Source of the DNA: Candidatus Lernaella stagnicola
Lineage (GTDB): Bacteria > Lernaellota > Lernaellaia > Lernaellales > Lernaellaceae
Length of the DNA stretch: 64,000 bases
NCBI GenBank assembly: GCA_030765525.1
Contig: JAVCCK010000034.1
Coordinates: 292,073-356,072 of the forward strand
Direction: 5' to 3'
Shown here: positions 54,440-62,682 of the stretch, piece after piece
Layout of the letters: each line of letters begins with the position of its first letter
Numbering within the stretch: the stretch's first letter is position 1
Program-made: the position numbers and the translations under genes
The notes under the pieces: model-generated
The model's input: only the letters and a program-made list of their open reading frames with translations
The model's database searches: none
What the model was told of the DNA's origin: nothing

Positions 54440-55684
54440 GTGTCCGAAAAACTCGACCTCACACGCAGCGAACAACTTTATGAAGAAGCGCGGAAACTCG
54501 TACCAGGCGGCATCCTGGGCATTCGTCGGCCCTACAATTTCGTTCCCGGCGAATACCCGGTATTTTTCGACCACGCTCTGGGCGGCCGGTGCTGGGACGT
54601 GGACGGCAACGAGTTCGTCGACATGCTGGCGGCCTACGGCCCGATTATCCTCGGCCATCGTGAAGCGGAAATCGACGCCGCCGTCGTCGAACAGATGGCC
54701 AAGGGCTTTTGCATGAACCTGGCCCAACCGCTGCAGAACCAATTAGCAGCTAAACTCATCGAATTGATTCCCTGCGCCGAAAAAGTTGTGCTGGTCAAAA
54801 CCGGCAGCGACGCGACCACCGCGGCGATTCGCATTGCGCGCGGCGTCACGGGACGGCTGAAAGTCCTGCGCTGCGGCTACCACGGCTGGCACGACTGGTG
54901 CGTCGAGCAACGCGGCGGCATTCCGGAGAAGTACTACGAGGACACGCACGAGTTTCACTATAACGACATCGACGATCTCGACCGCCTGCTCGACCAATAC
55001 CGCGACGATACGGCGGCGATCATCATCACCCCGCTCGGGCACCCGCTGGCGCATCCGATACAAGAGCCCGCCCCCGGTTTCCTCGAGGCCGTACGCGAGC
55101 GCGCCGATGCAGCGGGGATCGTGCTGATCTTCGACGAGGTGCGCACCGGCTTCCGCGTTGCCCTGGGCGGCGCGCAGGAGCGATACGGCGTCACTCCCGA
55201 CCTGGCGACCTTCGGCAAAGCGATGGCCAACGGCTACCCGATCAGCGCCGTGGTCGGCAAAGCCGACTTCATGAATGTGGTCGAAGGCGGGGTATTCGTC
55301 TCCAGCACGTTTTTCCCCAACTCGTTGGAGATGGCCGCGGCGCTCAAGACCATCGAGATACTCGAACGCGAAAAAGCGCTCGACACCCTATGGGAACGGG
55401 GCGAAGCATTTCTCCGGCGGGTCGGCGAAGTGGTTGAGGCCTCCGGCGTGCCGGCTGAGCTTTCCGGCATTCCGCCGATGCCCTTCATTACCTTCCCGTC
55501 AGATCCCGACAAGAAATACAAGGCGCGACGGACCCTGTTCTACACCGAACTGATTCGCCGCGGCGTGTTCCTACAGCCCTATCACCACGGCTACTTGATG
55601 TGCCGCCACACGGAAGCCGATGTCGTCAAGGCCATCGACGCCATCGAGGAATCCCTGGCTGTGGTTCGGCGGGAAATACCGTAG
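54440..55684 (+). CDS. kat: Class III aminotransferase, candidate 3-aminobutyryl-CoA transaminase (Kat)
   Basis: A 414-residue fold-type I PLP enzyme. TGSDATTAAIRIARGVTGR binds phosphate, D232 is in IVLIFDEVRTGFRV and the PLP lysine K260 is in ATFGKAMANGYPISA. The overall fold resembles glutamate-1-semialdehyde aminomutase and beta-transaminases. It converges on a lysine-fermentation cluster that lacks kal. A class III enzyme (Kat) in such clusters was shown to transaminate 3-aminobutyryl-CoA to acetoacetyl-CoA (Perret et al., metagenome acyl-CoA beta-transaminase). The match here is by context and family. GTG start at 54440 with AAGGAG. It is on the opposite strand to the other cluster genes. 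Confidence 0.8.
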   Translation: MSEKLDLTRSEQLYEEARKLVPGGILGIRRPYNFVPGEYPVFFDHALGGRCWDVDGNEFVDMLAAYGPIILGHREAEIDAAVVEQMAKGFCMNLAQPLQNQLAAKLIELIPCAEKVVLVKTGSDATTAAIRIARGVTGRLKVLRCGYHGWHDWCVEQRGGIPEKYYEDTHEFHYNDIDDLDRLLDQYRDDTAAIIITPLGHPLAHPIQEPAPGFLEAVRERADAAGIVLIFDEVRTGFRVALGGAQERYGVTPDLATFGKAMANGYPISAVVGKADFMNVVEGGVFVSSTFFPNSLEMAAALKTIEILEREKALDTLWERGEAFLRRVGEVVEASGVPAELSGIPPMPFITFPSDPDKKYKARRTLFYTELIRRGVFLQPYHHGYLMCRHTEADVVKAIDAIEESLAVVRREIP

Positions 55685-55732
55685 CGAAAACGCGATTCGA
55701 GAAAACGGGTTCGAACCAAAGCGGCGGTTCAA

Positions 55733-56128
55733 CTACTCGAGTACGGCCGTTGCTTCGAGTTCGACTTTCATTTCCGGTTGGATAAATGAGGCGACGCCCA
55801 GGGCGCTCATCGCCGGGTAGTGACGGCCTAGGTGCTTGCGGTAAACCGCGTTCAGGGCCGGCCGGGTGGCAAGGTATTCGTCCATATCGGTGACGTAGAT
55901 CGTCAACCGCCCGATGTTATCCGCGCGGCCCCCGGCGGCTTTGACGACGGCCATCACGCGGCCGAGCGCAACGTCAAATTGTTCGACGAACGCTTCAGGC
56001 ACCGTTCCCGTAGTCGTCTCGCCGCTTTGGCCCGCGACGAAAAGGATTCGCGAGCCCGGCATTTCGAAACCGTGGTTGTAGCCGCTGGGTTTAGGGATCG
56101 ACGGCGGATTGTGAACCTTGCCGCTCAC
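55733..56128 (-). CDS. RidA / YjgF family deaminase-like protein
   Basis: A 131-residue Rid-family protein with ILFVAGQSGETT, FVEQFDVALGRVMAVVKAAGG, IGRLTIYVTDM and GVASFIQPEMKVELEATAVLE. The conserved Arg/Glu near the active site is not in the canonical RidA form, so it may be a RidA subfamily that handles enamine/imine or other intermediates. Start is a GTG at 56128 overlapping the kamE stop (GTGA), so it is translationally tied to the mutase. It could protect against or process reactive aminated intermediates; that role is inferred. Confidence 0.85.
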   Translation of the reverse strand: MSGKVHNPPSIPKPSGYNHGFEMPGSRILFVAGQSGETTTGTVPEAFVEQFDVALGRVMAVVKAAGGRADNIGRLTIYVTDMDEYLATRPALNAVYRKHLGRHYPAMSALGVASFIQPEMKVELEATAVLE

Positions 56129-56886
56129 GTTTCTTTCCGTTGCAGAAGGCGATCGATGACGAAGCTGCACACGTGTTCGGCGTGGGTGCCGCGGCCGAAA
56201 CCGGCGTCGTAGCCCAGTTCCAGCGCCAGTTTGTGATCGACCCGCGGTCCGCCGCACACCAGCACCCATTGTTCGCGGCATCCGGCGGCTTCGGCCATCT
56301 CGACAAAGCGCGTCAGGTTGTTTTTATGAAAACCTTTTTCCGTGACGACCTGGCTCACCAGCACGGCGTCGGCGTTTCGTTCCATCGCTTCGCGCAGCAG
56401 CGTTTCGGACGGCACCTGCGCACCGAGGTTTTTCGCTTCGACCATCACGAAGCGTTCCAGCCCGTAATGGCCGTCGTATCCTTTCATGTTCATGATCGCG
56501 TCGATGCCGACCGTGTGGGCGTCGGTGCCGATACATGCGCCGATGATCACCAGCTTGCGGCCGAAGTGCTTTTCGATGGCCTCGTTGCATTCCTGCCGGC
56601 TGCGGGCTTTCGTCGCGACCTTCTCAACGTGGATCTGCGTCATGTCGACGCCGTGTTGAGTGTGACCGTACACCACGAAAAACGAATAGCCGCCGAGGTC
56701 TTCGCTGTGTTGCACGGCGGCGTCGCGCAGGCCGAGTTCGCGCGCCAACAACCGCGCCGCTTCGATCGCCTCGGGGGTGAGCGGCACCGGCAGCGTGAAA
56801 CTCATTTGGACGGCGCCGTCGTTCATCGCGTCGCCATAGGGCCGCACGTCGGCCAAATTCACCTGGCGAACCTTAGATTCGGGCAT
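56125..56886 (-). CDS. kamE: Lysine 5,6-aminomutase beta subunit (B12-binding)
   Basis: The 253-residue subunit that binds adenosylcobalamin. The motif DAHTVG at 122-127 gives the cobalt-ligating H124, and K135 lies 11 residues on, the same spacing as the H133/K144 pair that binds B12 and PLP in the Clostridium sticklandii enzyme. The enzyme moves the terminal amino group of beta-lysine to give 3,5-diaminohexanoate. Start at the ATG at 56886, which lies inside the end of kamD (14-nt overlap) behind AGGAAG. A longer frame is rejected. Confidence 0.95.
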   Translation of the reverse strand: MPESKVRQVNLADVRPYGDAMNDGAVQMSFTLPVPLTPEAIEAARLLARELGLRDAAVQHSEDLGGYSFFVVYGHTQHGVDMTQIHVEKVATKARSRQECNEAIEKHFGRKLVIIGACIGTDAHTVGIDAIMNMKGYDGHYGLERFVMVEAKNLGAQVPSETLLREAMERNADAVLVSQVVTEKGFHKNNLTRFVEMAEAAGCREQWVLVCGGPRVDHKLALELGYDAGFGRGTHAEHVCSFVIDRLLQRKET

Positions 56887-58423
56887 GGTTCTTCCTGAGC
56901 AAAGAGAACAAAGGATTAGCGTAGTCACGCGCTTTTTTCACGACACCGTCCGCGCCTTTGCCGCCCTCCGGTGGCCGCTGGATATCCGCGAAGCGTCCAG
57001 CCGCAATGGCCGAGAAAAGACCTTCGTCGCGGACCCGCTCCAGAAATTTAATGGCGTTGCCGAGCGTCTCGTCGGCGCGTCGGGCCAGCGGCGAATCGCT
57101 TTTCACTTCCAAACTGTCACCGAGTTCGCGGGCGGCGTTGAAGACCATGCTGGCGTTCTTGATGGCCAGCGCGCGGTCCATCAAGAAGGGCGTGTGCATC
57201 GCTTCGGTGAGCATACCGAGAAGCTGGATGCCCTGTCCCGTGACGACGCCGGCCAAATTGAACATCGTGTTCATTGCGTAGCCACGGAAAATGTCGCCGG
57301 TCATGTGCTTGGTCGGCGGCATATATTTGATGGGGTGGTGCGGAAAAACTTCGCGCACAAGCAGCGCTTGCGCCAGTTCCAGCACGAAACTGTTGGGCAG
57401 TTCGGGCTTGATTTCGAAAGCGTGACCCAGGCCGATCAACGTTGGGGTCAGGCCGGCGAAAACCGCGAAGCACTCGTTGATCAAATCGCTGGCCAGCACG
57501 GTGTGGGCGGCTTCGACGGCGTCGGTCGTTGTCAGGTAGTTGTCTTCGCCCGTGTTGATGACAATTTCGGAATGGGCGCTGATCATCCGCGAGAGGTGCT
57601 GGTCGACGAAAGTGCGCAGCGGATTGATGTCGCGGAACAGGATGCCGTACATGGAATCGTTGAGCATCATGTCCAGACGTTCGAGGCCGCCCATCGCCGC
57701 GATTTCCGGCATGCACAAACCCGACGCGTAATTCACCAGGCGAATATAGCGCCCCACCTCCCGCGATACGTCGTCGAGCGCCTCGCGCATCAGCGCAAAG
57801 TTAGCCTGCGTTGCGTACGTGCCGCCGAAACCTTCGGTCGTCACGCCTTCGGGCACATAATCCAACAGGCTTTGCGCCGTGCTGCGGATCACCGCTACGA
57901 TATCCGCCCCCTGCCGGGCCGCCATCTGCGCTTGGGCGATGTCCTCGTGGATATTGCCCGTGGCGACGATGACGTACAGCCACGGCTGGGGGCCTTCGCC
58001 CAGTTCGGCAATCATGTCGCGGCGCAGCTTTCGCTGACGTGTAATACGCTTCAAGCCGTCGCTCAGACGGTCGCGGGCGGCATCGATCGACGCGCGGCGG
58101 TCCGCCATTTGGAAGTCCGACAAGTCGAGCTTCTTCTCCGAAACGCCTTGCGCCAGTTCGGCCAGGCTGAGGTCGCGCTCCGTAGCGGCGGCGAGCACGA
58201 GCGGGCTGATTCCCTCGGGCAAACGCGACCGCAAATGCCTGACCAGCACGTTGACGAGCGGCACACCGTCGGCGTCGGCACCTTCCAAGCCCATCAGGCG
58301 CAGCGTGGTGCGTTCGACGCTATCGGTCGTGTGGGAGATGCTCTGCTTCAGGACAGGTTCGGCGATCATCGCCGCCAACTCCCGTGCGTGGCGAATCTTC
58401 GACGGATCGAGGGCAAGACGCAT
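56873..58423 (-). CDS. kamD: Lysine 5,6-aminomutase alpha subunit
   Basis: The 516-residue catalytic subunit, a TIM-barrel that with KamE binds PLP and B12. Family blocks include LALDPSKIRHARELA at the start, ATERDLSLAELAQG, EGVTTEGFGGTYATQANFALM and LARRADETLGNAIKFLERV near the end, and the length matches known KamD. Start at the ATG at 58423, which has GAGG six bases upstream; alternatives at 58435 and 58462 are weaker. First mutase gene on this strand, about 130 nt from the divergent FGE-fold gene. Confidence 0.95.
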   Translation of the reverse strand: MRLALDPSKIRHARELAAMIAEPVLKQSISHTTDSVERTTLRLMGLEGADADGVPLVNVLVRHLRSRLPEGISPLVLAAATERDLSLAELAQGVSEKKLDLSDFQMADRRASIDAARDRLSDGLKRITRQRKLRRDMIAELGEGPQPWLYVIVATGNIHEDIAQAQMAARQGADIVAVIRSTAQSLLDYVPEGVTTEGFGGTYATQANFALMREALDDVSREVGRYIRLVNYASGLCMPEIAAMGGLERLDMMLNDSMYGILFRDINPLRTFVDQHLSRMISAHSEIVINTGEDNYLTTTDAVEAAHTVLASDLINECFAVFAGLTPTLIGLGHAFEIKPELPNSFVLELAQALLVREVFPHHPIKYMPPTKHMTGDIFRGYAMNTMFNLAGVVTGQGIQLLGMLTEAMHTPFLMDRALAIKNASMVFNAARELGDSLEVKSDSPLARRADETLGNAIKFLERVRDEGLFSAIAAGRFADIQRPPEGGKGADGVVKKARDYANPLFSLLRKNHARI

Positions 58424-58552
58424 CGCAAACCTCATGGAAATAACGCGGGTACCCGATGCCATGCTAGGCGTTGCGATTTTGTTGTCAATGCGCCGATTTT
58501 TCTGCCAAAATGGCTTAGCTTGTCACGCGAAACTGAATCCGAAGAGAAGCAT

Positions 58553-59380
58553 ATGACCCGCACCGCAATCCGAGCCGTCATACTCTTTTTTGTCATCACT
58601 CTGACCCTAGGCGCAATGGGCGCCGGGGTCTTCTTCGCGTGGGGGTGGCCCGAGCGGGGCGCGCCCGTGCCGCCGACCATGACGCTGATTCCGGCCGGCA
58701 TGTTCATCTCGGGCTGCGACCATGAGAAGGATCCACAATGCACGGCCGATGACCCGCCCTTGACGACGGGATATTTGCCCGCGTTTTTCCTCGATCGGGT
58801 TGAGGTCACCGTGGCCGATTTCGCGCGATGTGTCGCCGCCGGTGAATGCGAGCCGCCGCCGGATGGTCAGGGATGTAACTACGGAATATCCGGTCGCGAG
58901 AATCACCCGGTCAATTGTGTCAACCAGTTACAGGGCCGCGAATACTGCGCCTTTGTCGGCAAGCGCTTGCCCACGGCGACTCTTTGGGAAAAAGCCGCCC
59001 GTGGTGTCGACGGCCGCATTTATCCCTGGGGCAACGAATTCAACCCGCGTTTCGGAAATTTCGGCGACGAGGGGCGGGCCGACGGTTTTACACATACCGC
59101 GCCGGTCGGTTCCTTTCCCGAAGGACGCGGCTCCTACGGCAACTTAGACTTAGCCGGCAACGTGGCGGAGTGGACGACGACGCGGCGTACGACCTACTAC
59201 GATCCGGCGCGCCCGGCCGTCACCGGGCCGCAATACAAGGGGATTAGCGTGGTGCTTAAAGGCGGCTCGTTCATGGTGGAGCGCCCGGCGTTGCTGCGGA
59301 TGGTCGGCAGCCCGAAAAGTCGTCCGGTGCGCTTTACGACGGTGCTTGGTTTTCGCTGCTTCCAGGCTACGTGGCGCTAG
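58553..59380 (+). CDS. Membrane-anchored FGE/sulfatase-modifying-factor-fold protein
   Basis: A 275-residue protein with an N-terminal signal anchor (AVILFFVITLTLGAMGAGVFFA) and a periplasmic formylglycine-generating-enzyme fold: MTLIPAGMFISGC, FFLDRVEVTVADFARCVAAGEC, YCAFVGKRLPTATLWEKAARG, YPWGNEFNPRFGN, DLAGNVAEWT and GFRCFQATWR. Cysteines are numerous but the active-site cysteine pair of true FGE is not clear, so it may be a non-enzymatic FGE-fold domain. It interrupts the lysine cluster, divergent from kamD and overlapping the P-loop gene's stop by 4 nt. No sulfatase is nearby. Confidence 0.85.
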   Translation: MTRTAIRAVILFFVITLTLGAMGAGVFFAWGWPERGAPVPPTMTLIPAGMFISGCDHEKDPQCTADDPPLTTGYLPAFFLDRVEVTVADFARCVAAGECEPPPDGQGCNYGISGRENHPVNCVNQLQGREYCAFVGKRLPTATLWEKAARGVDGRIYPWGNEFNPRFGNFGDEGRADGFTHTAPVGSFPEGRGSYGNLDLAGNVAEWTTTRRTTYYDPARPAVTGPQYKGISVVLKGGSFMVERPALLRMVGSPKSRPVRFTTVLGFRCFQATWR

Positions 59381-60381
59381 GGCTCCCGCCGCAATCCCGA
59401 AACCGCATCGAAGAGTGCTCGGTTACCGCAAACCTCGGCCAACGTCTCGAAAAACTCGCGCGCCTCGAATTGCCGGAAAATCCCCTGCGGATTCGACGCC
59501 ACCGCGACTAGTCGCAGCGGCCATTCCACGTGAACGCTCGGGCAACGACGCTTGAGCCGCCGCCAGTGTTTCTCTTCAAAGAAAACCTTCGTGGCGTCCT
59601 CAAGGATGAGGGATTTTCCATCGAGATCGTCCAGGGCGTTGTCGACCATGGTGGCGGTCAACGGACCGCGGCAGAAGGCCGCTTCGGCGTCGGTAGGATT
59701 TCGATCCCACGTCGTGCCGTGGCGCCACCACCAACCCAAGTCCGCCGCGGGCCGCGCGCTCCAGCCGTATTTTGTGCCGGGGACATGATCGTCCGGCGAA
59801 AGACTCGGCAGGTCGAACAATTCGATCTGATAGGCGAGCCAGGACGCGGCGCGTTCCGGAGTCGTCGCCAGATCGGCGCTGACAACCAGGATGAAACGAC
59901 CATCGGGTGCGACGGCGATTTGCGTACGGCGATCGAACGAGCCGTCGACAATCTCCAGGTGCGAGCCGTGGCGCTCTTTCAGTTGCCGGAGAGCGGTTTC
60001 CAACTGCGCGTTGTTGCCGGGGCCGATGAGTTCCACGTTGGCCTCCCGGACGGCCGCGCCGATCACCAAATCACCCAGCGCCGTGGGAAGTCCCAATTCC
60101 TGGACGAAGGAGACCGCTGATTTCAGTTTGTCGAATAGCGGTTTCGTGGTGACGAAAAGGTTACCCGGCAGCAATCGGACCGGTGGTTTCGGATGGCGGT
60201 ACACGACGTCTTCGGGCTCGCCGTCGCGGCCGATCGTCAGGAGAGAAGTTCGCTTGTTCGGCAGGCGTCCGAAGAACTCACCGTTGAGGAAATTGAGTAC
60301 CGTCGTTTTGCCGGCGTTTTTGCATGAGCCGACCAAAAACAGCGGTCCGGCTTCGCCGGTGAGGGCGTCCCAAAGTCTCAA
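59377..60381 (-). CDS. P-loop NTPase in the lysine cluster, KamB-like candidate
   Basis: A 334-residue protein beginning with a Walker A motif LFLVGSCKNAGKTTVLNFL (about 15-33). The rest has few recognised motifs: LFVTTKPLFDKLKSAVSFVQ, ELIGPGNNAQLETALRQLKE and VEIVDGSFDRRTQIA. The ATG overlaps the kamA stop by four bases, so it is in the same operon as kamA and upstream of kamD. Lysine clusters often carry KamB/KamC reactivase components next to the mutases, and a KNAGKTT-type P-loop is consistent with KamB. No MutS-like KamC is present here. The KamB identity is a hypothesis. Confidence 0.6.
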   Translation of the reverse strand: MRLWDALTGEAGPLFLVGSCKNAGKTTVLNFLNGEFFGRLPNKRTSLLTIGRDGEPEDVVYRHPKPPVRLLPGNLFVTTKPLFDKLKSAVSFVQELGLPTALGDLVIGAAVREANVELIGPGNNAQLETALRQLKERHGSHLEIVDGSFDRRTQIAVAPDGRFILVVSADLATTPERAASWLAYQIELFDLPSLSPDDHVPGTKYGWSARPAADLGWWWRHGTTWDRNPTDAEAAFCRGPLTATMVDNALDDLDGKSLILEDATKVFFEEKHWRRLKRRCPSVHVEWPLRLVAVASNPQGIFRQFEAREFFETLAEVCGNRALFDAVSGLRREP

Positions 60382-61625
60382 TCGTCGTCCAAATCCCGAT
60401 AACTCGGTTCGATCGCGAAATGCGAATCACGCAGCAAGCGCGAAGGACCCAGATTGTTCTGGTATTTCGGATCATTCGTGGCCGGGTCGTGTTCCATCGT
60501 CGGCGGATGGTCGACCGGCTCGGGGTAGACCGTGATTTGACCTTCGTAGTTGCGGAAAATGACCTTGTTGTCGCTGCGGGAGAGCACATACTGCGGCCCG
60601 ACCGGCACTTTGCCGCCACCGGCGGGACAATCCACGACGTAGGTCGGCACGCCCAACCCGGAGGTGTGGCCGCGCAGCGCCTCGATGATCTCGATCCCTT
60701 TGCCGATGCTCGTTCGAAAGTGGCTGATGCCCACCGATAGGTCGCACTGGTAGAGGTAATAAGGCCGCACGCGCGCTTTGAGCAATTCGTGTACGAGCTT
60801 TTTCATCACACCGGGCGAGTCGTTCACGCCCGCCAACAGTACCGATTGATTGCCCAGCGGGAAGCCGGCATCGGCTAGGCCTTCGCAAGCCGCCACCGCC
60901 TCGGGTGTCAGCTCTTTGTAATGGTTGAAGTGCGTATTTATATAGATCGGCTGGTACTTGCGCATCATCTTCAGCAAACTGGGTGTGATGCGAAACGGAT
61001 TGACGACCGGCGCGCGCGTTCCCAGGCGCAAAATTTCGACGTGGGGAATGTCGCGTAGGCGGCGAAGGATTTTTTCCAATTTCGCTTCGTTGAGCGTCAG
61101 CGGATCGCCGCCGGACAACACGATGTCGCGTACCTGAGGACGAGCCGCGATGGCCGCCACCTGTTGATCGATAATCTCATCGTCGAAGGCCGCGTCGACT
61201 TCTCCCACTTTGCGGCGCCGCGTGCAGTGACGGCAGTACATGTTGCAGACTTCGGTCAGCAGCATCAGCACGCGATCGGGGTACCGATAAGTCAGATGCG
61301 GTGCGATGGTGTCGCGATCCTCGTCGAGCGGATCGGTGAGATCTTCCGGCGCCTTCATGAGTTCGTAGGCCGACGGAACGGCCTGCAAGCGCACCGGACA
61401 ATGCGGATTCGTGATGTCGATCAAGCTGGCGTAGTAGGGCGTGATAGCCATTCGAAAATGGGTTAACACACGATCGATTTGTTCGGTTTCCACGGTGGGA
61501 ATTTCCGGAAACACTTTCCGCAACTGGTCGACAGTGGTGATGCGGTGGCGCATCTGCCACTTCCAATCTGTCCAGTCTTTATCCGCTACGTCGTGCCAGA
61601 AGGTGCCGCGCGTCACAATATTCAT
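60378..61625 (-). CDS. kamA: Lysine 2,3-aminomutase
   Basis: Radical SAM/PLP enzyme that converts L-lysine to L-beta-lysine, the first step of lysine fermentation. The 415-residue protein has the cluster cysteines C127, C131 and C134 in TEVCNMYCRHCTRRR. The internal motif is DIVLSGGDPLTLNEAKLEKI, and the PLP lysine lies in VVDCPAGGGKVPVGPQYV (usually DAPGGGGK in characterised enzymes). Start taken at the ATG at 61625 (MNIVTRGTFWHD), behind GAGAGTGGA. The longer frame to 61712 overlaps kdd and is rejected. It lies 10 nt after kdd. Confidence 0.95.
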   Translation of the reverse strand: MNIVTRGTFWHDVADKDWTDWKWQMRHRITTVDQLRKVFPEIPTVETEQIDRVLTHFRMAITPYYASLIDITNPHCPVRLQAVPSAYELMKAPEDLTDPLDEDRDTIAPHLTYRYPDRVLMLLTEVCNMYCRHCTRRRKVGEVDAAFDDEIIDQQVAAIAARPQVRDIVLSGGDPLTLNEAKLEKILRRLRDIPHVEILRLGTRAPVVNPFRITPSLLKMMRKYQPIYINTHFNHYKELTPEAVAACEGLADAGFPLGNQSVLLAGVNDSPGVMKKLVHELLKARVRPYYLYQCDLSVGISHFRTSIGKGIEIIEALRGHTSGLGVPTYVVDCPAGGGKVPVGPQYVLSRSDNKVIFRNYEGQITVYPEPVDHPPTMEHDPATNDPKYQNNLGPSRLLRDSHFAIEPSYRDLDDD

Positions 61626-61635
61626 CAGTCCACTC

Positions 61636-62682
61636 TCATTTCGCATACCGCTCGGTATAAACGCGGCGGATGTAATCAGATTCGCGTAAAAGGCTAAGCG
61701 TGATCGCCGCATGACCGCGCGTGTAGCCGTTGCCGATGATCATCGTCACATCTTTGCCGATGCCCTCGGCGCCAAGAGCCGCTTTAGTGAAACTCGTCGC
61801 CATCGAGAAAAAGTATACCAGACCACCATCCTTGCAGGGCAAAATCGAGCCCATCTCGCAATTTTCGCGGCTGACACAATTGATGACCACGTCGGCCAAC
61901 TCACCGTCGGTAACCTGCTCCACGGCGGCCAACATGCCCAGCGCGTCGTCGGCGTTCGCCATGATGACTTCATCCACGAATCCCGAGTCGCGCACTACGG
62001 CCACGGCTTCCTCGCGCCGCACACTGCCGATCACCCGCCCGGTGACGCCCGCGCGCTTGCGGGCTTCGTAACAGCAAAGCAGACCGCTCTTCCCGTTCGC
62101 GCCGATCACCAAAACCGTATCGCCCGGCTTGACCAGCTTCGCCGTTTGCGCCGGGGCCCCCGCGACGTCCAGCACGGCCAGCGCGAGCTTCTCGTCGATA
62201 TCCGCCGGCAACTTGGCCCACACGGCGCTTTCAAACAGGATGGCCTGGCCGACAATATCGACCTGGTCGTTCTCACGACGGATGGCGACGAACTCGTCGA
62301 TGCGCAGCGGCGTCAGGCTGAGGCTCACGAGGCTGGCGATCTTGTCGCCGACCTGCAAATCGATTTTATCCTCCAACGCCTTCCCGATCCGCGCGACACG
62401 GCCGATGAACATGCCGCCCGAGCCCGTCCACGGATTGCGATGCTTGCCTTGCTTGGCGACGATCTGGGTCATGATCCGCTTGATTTCCTCGTCGTCGTCG
62501 CCGGCTTTGTCGAGGATGACTTTGAAACTCGCGGAGTCGATGTTAAGCGTGATGACGTCGCAGAGAATCTCGTTGTCGTAGATCTCCGACATGTCGTTAT
62601 CGAGGCGCTCGGCGGGTTGAGGCACCACGCCCTGGGGTTCGATCACGCGGTGGATTCCGTAACGATTGCCGTGTTTCTGCAT
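61636..62682 (-). CDS. kdd: L-erythro-3,5-diaminohexanoate dehydrogenase
   Basis: NAD-dependent oxidative deamination of 3,5-diaminohexanoate to 5-amino-3-oxohexanoate. The 348-residue protein is of the Kdd family, with HRVIEPQGVVPQPAERLDND near the start. The Rossmann-like nucleotide region is DTVLVIGANGKSGLLCCYEA, followed by VINCVSRENCEMGSILPCKDGG. AAGGAG precedes the ATG, and start and kce stop overlap by one base (TAATG). Confidence 0.93.
   Translation of the reverse strand: MQKHGNRYGIHRVIEPQGVVPQPAERLDNDMSEIYDNEILCDVITLNIDSASFKVILDKAGDDDEEIKRIMTQIVAKQGKHRNPWTGSGGMFIGRVARIGKALEDKIDLQVGDKIASLVSLSLTPLRIDEFVAIRRENDQVDIVGQAILFESAVWAKLPADIDEKLALAVLDVAGAPAQTAKLVKPGDTVLVIGANGKSGLLCCYEARKRAGVTGRVIGSVRREEAVAVVRDSGFVDEVIMANADDALGMLAAVEQVTDGELADVVINCVSRENCEMGSILPCKDGGLVYFFSMATSFTKAALGAEGIGKDVTMIIGNGYTRGHAAITLSLLRESDYIRRVYTERYAK

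Noticed and set aside
56885-59380. 831-codon plus-strand frame spanning the kamD antisense and the FGE gene
   Set aside because: Only the last 276 codons (from the ATG at 58553) form a real protein; the rest is antisense to kamD.
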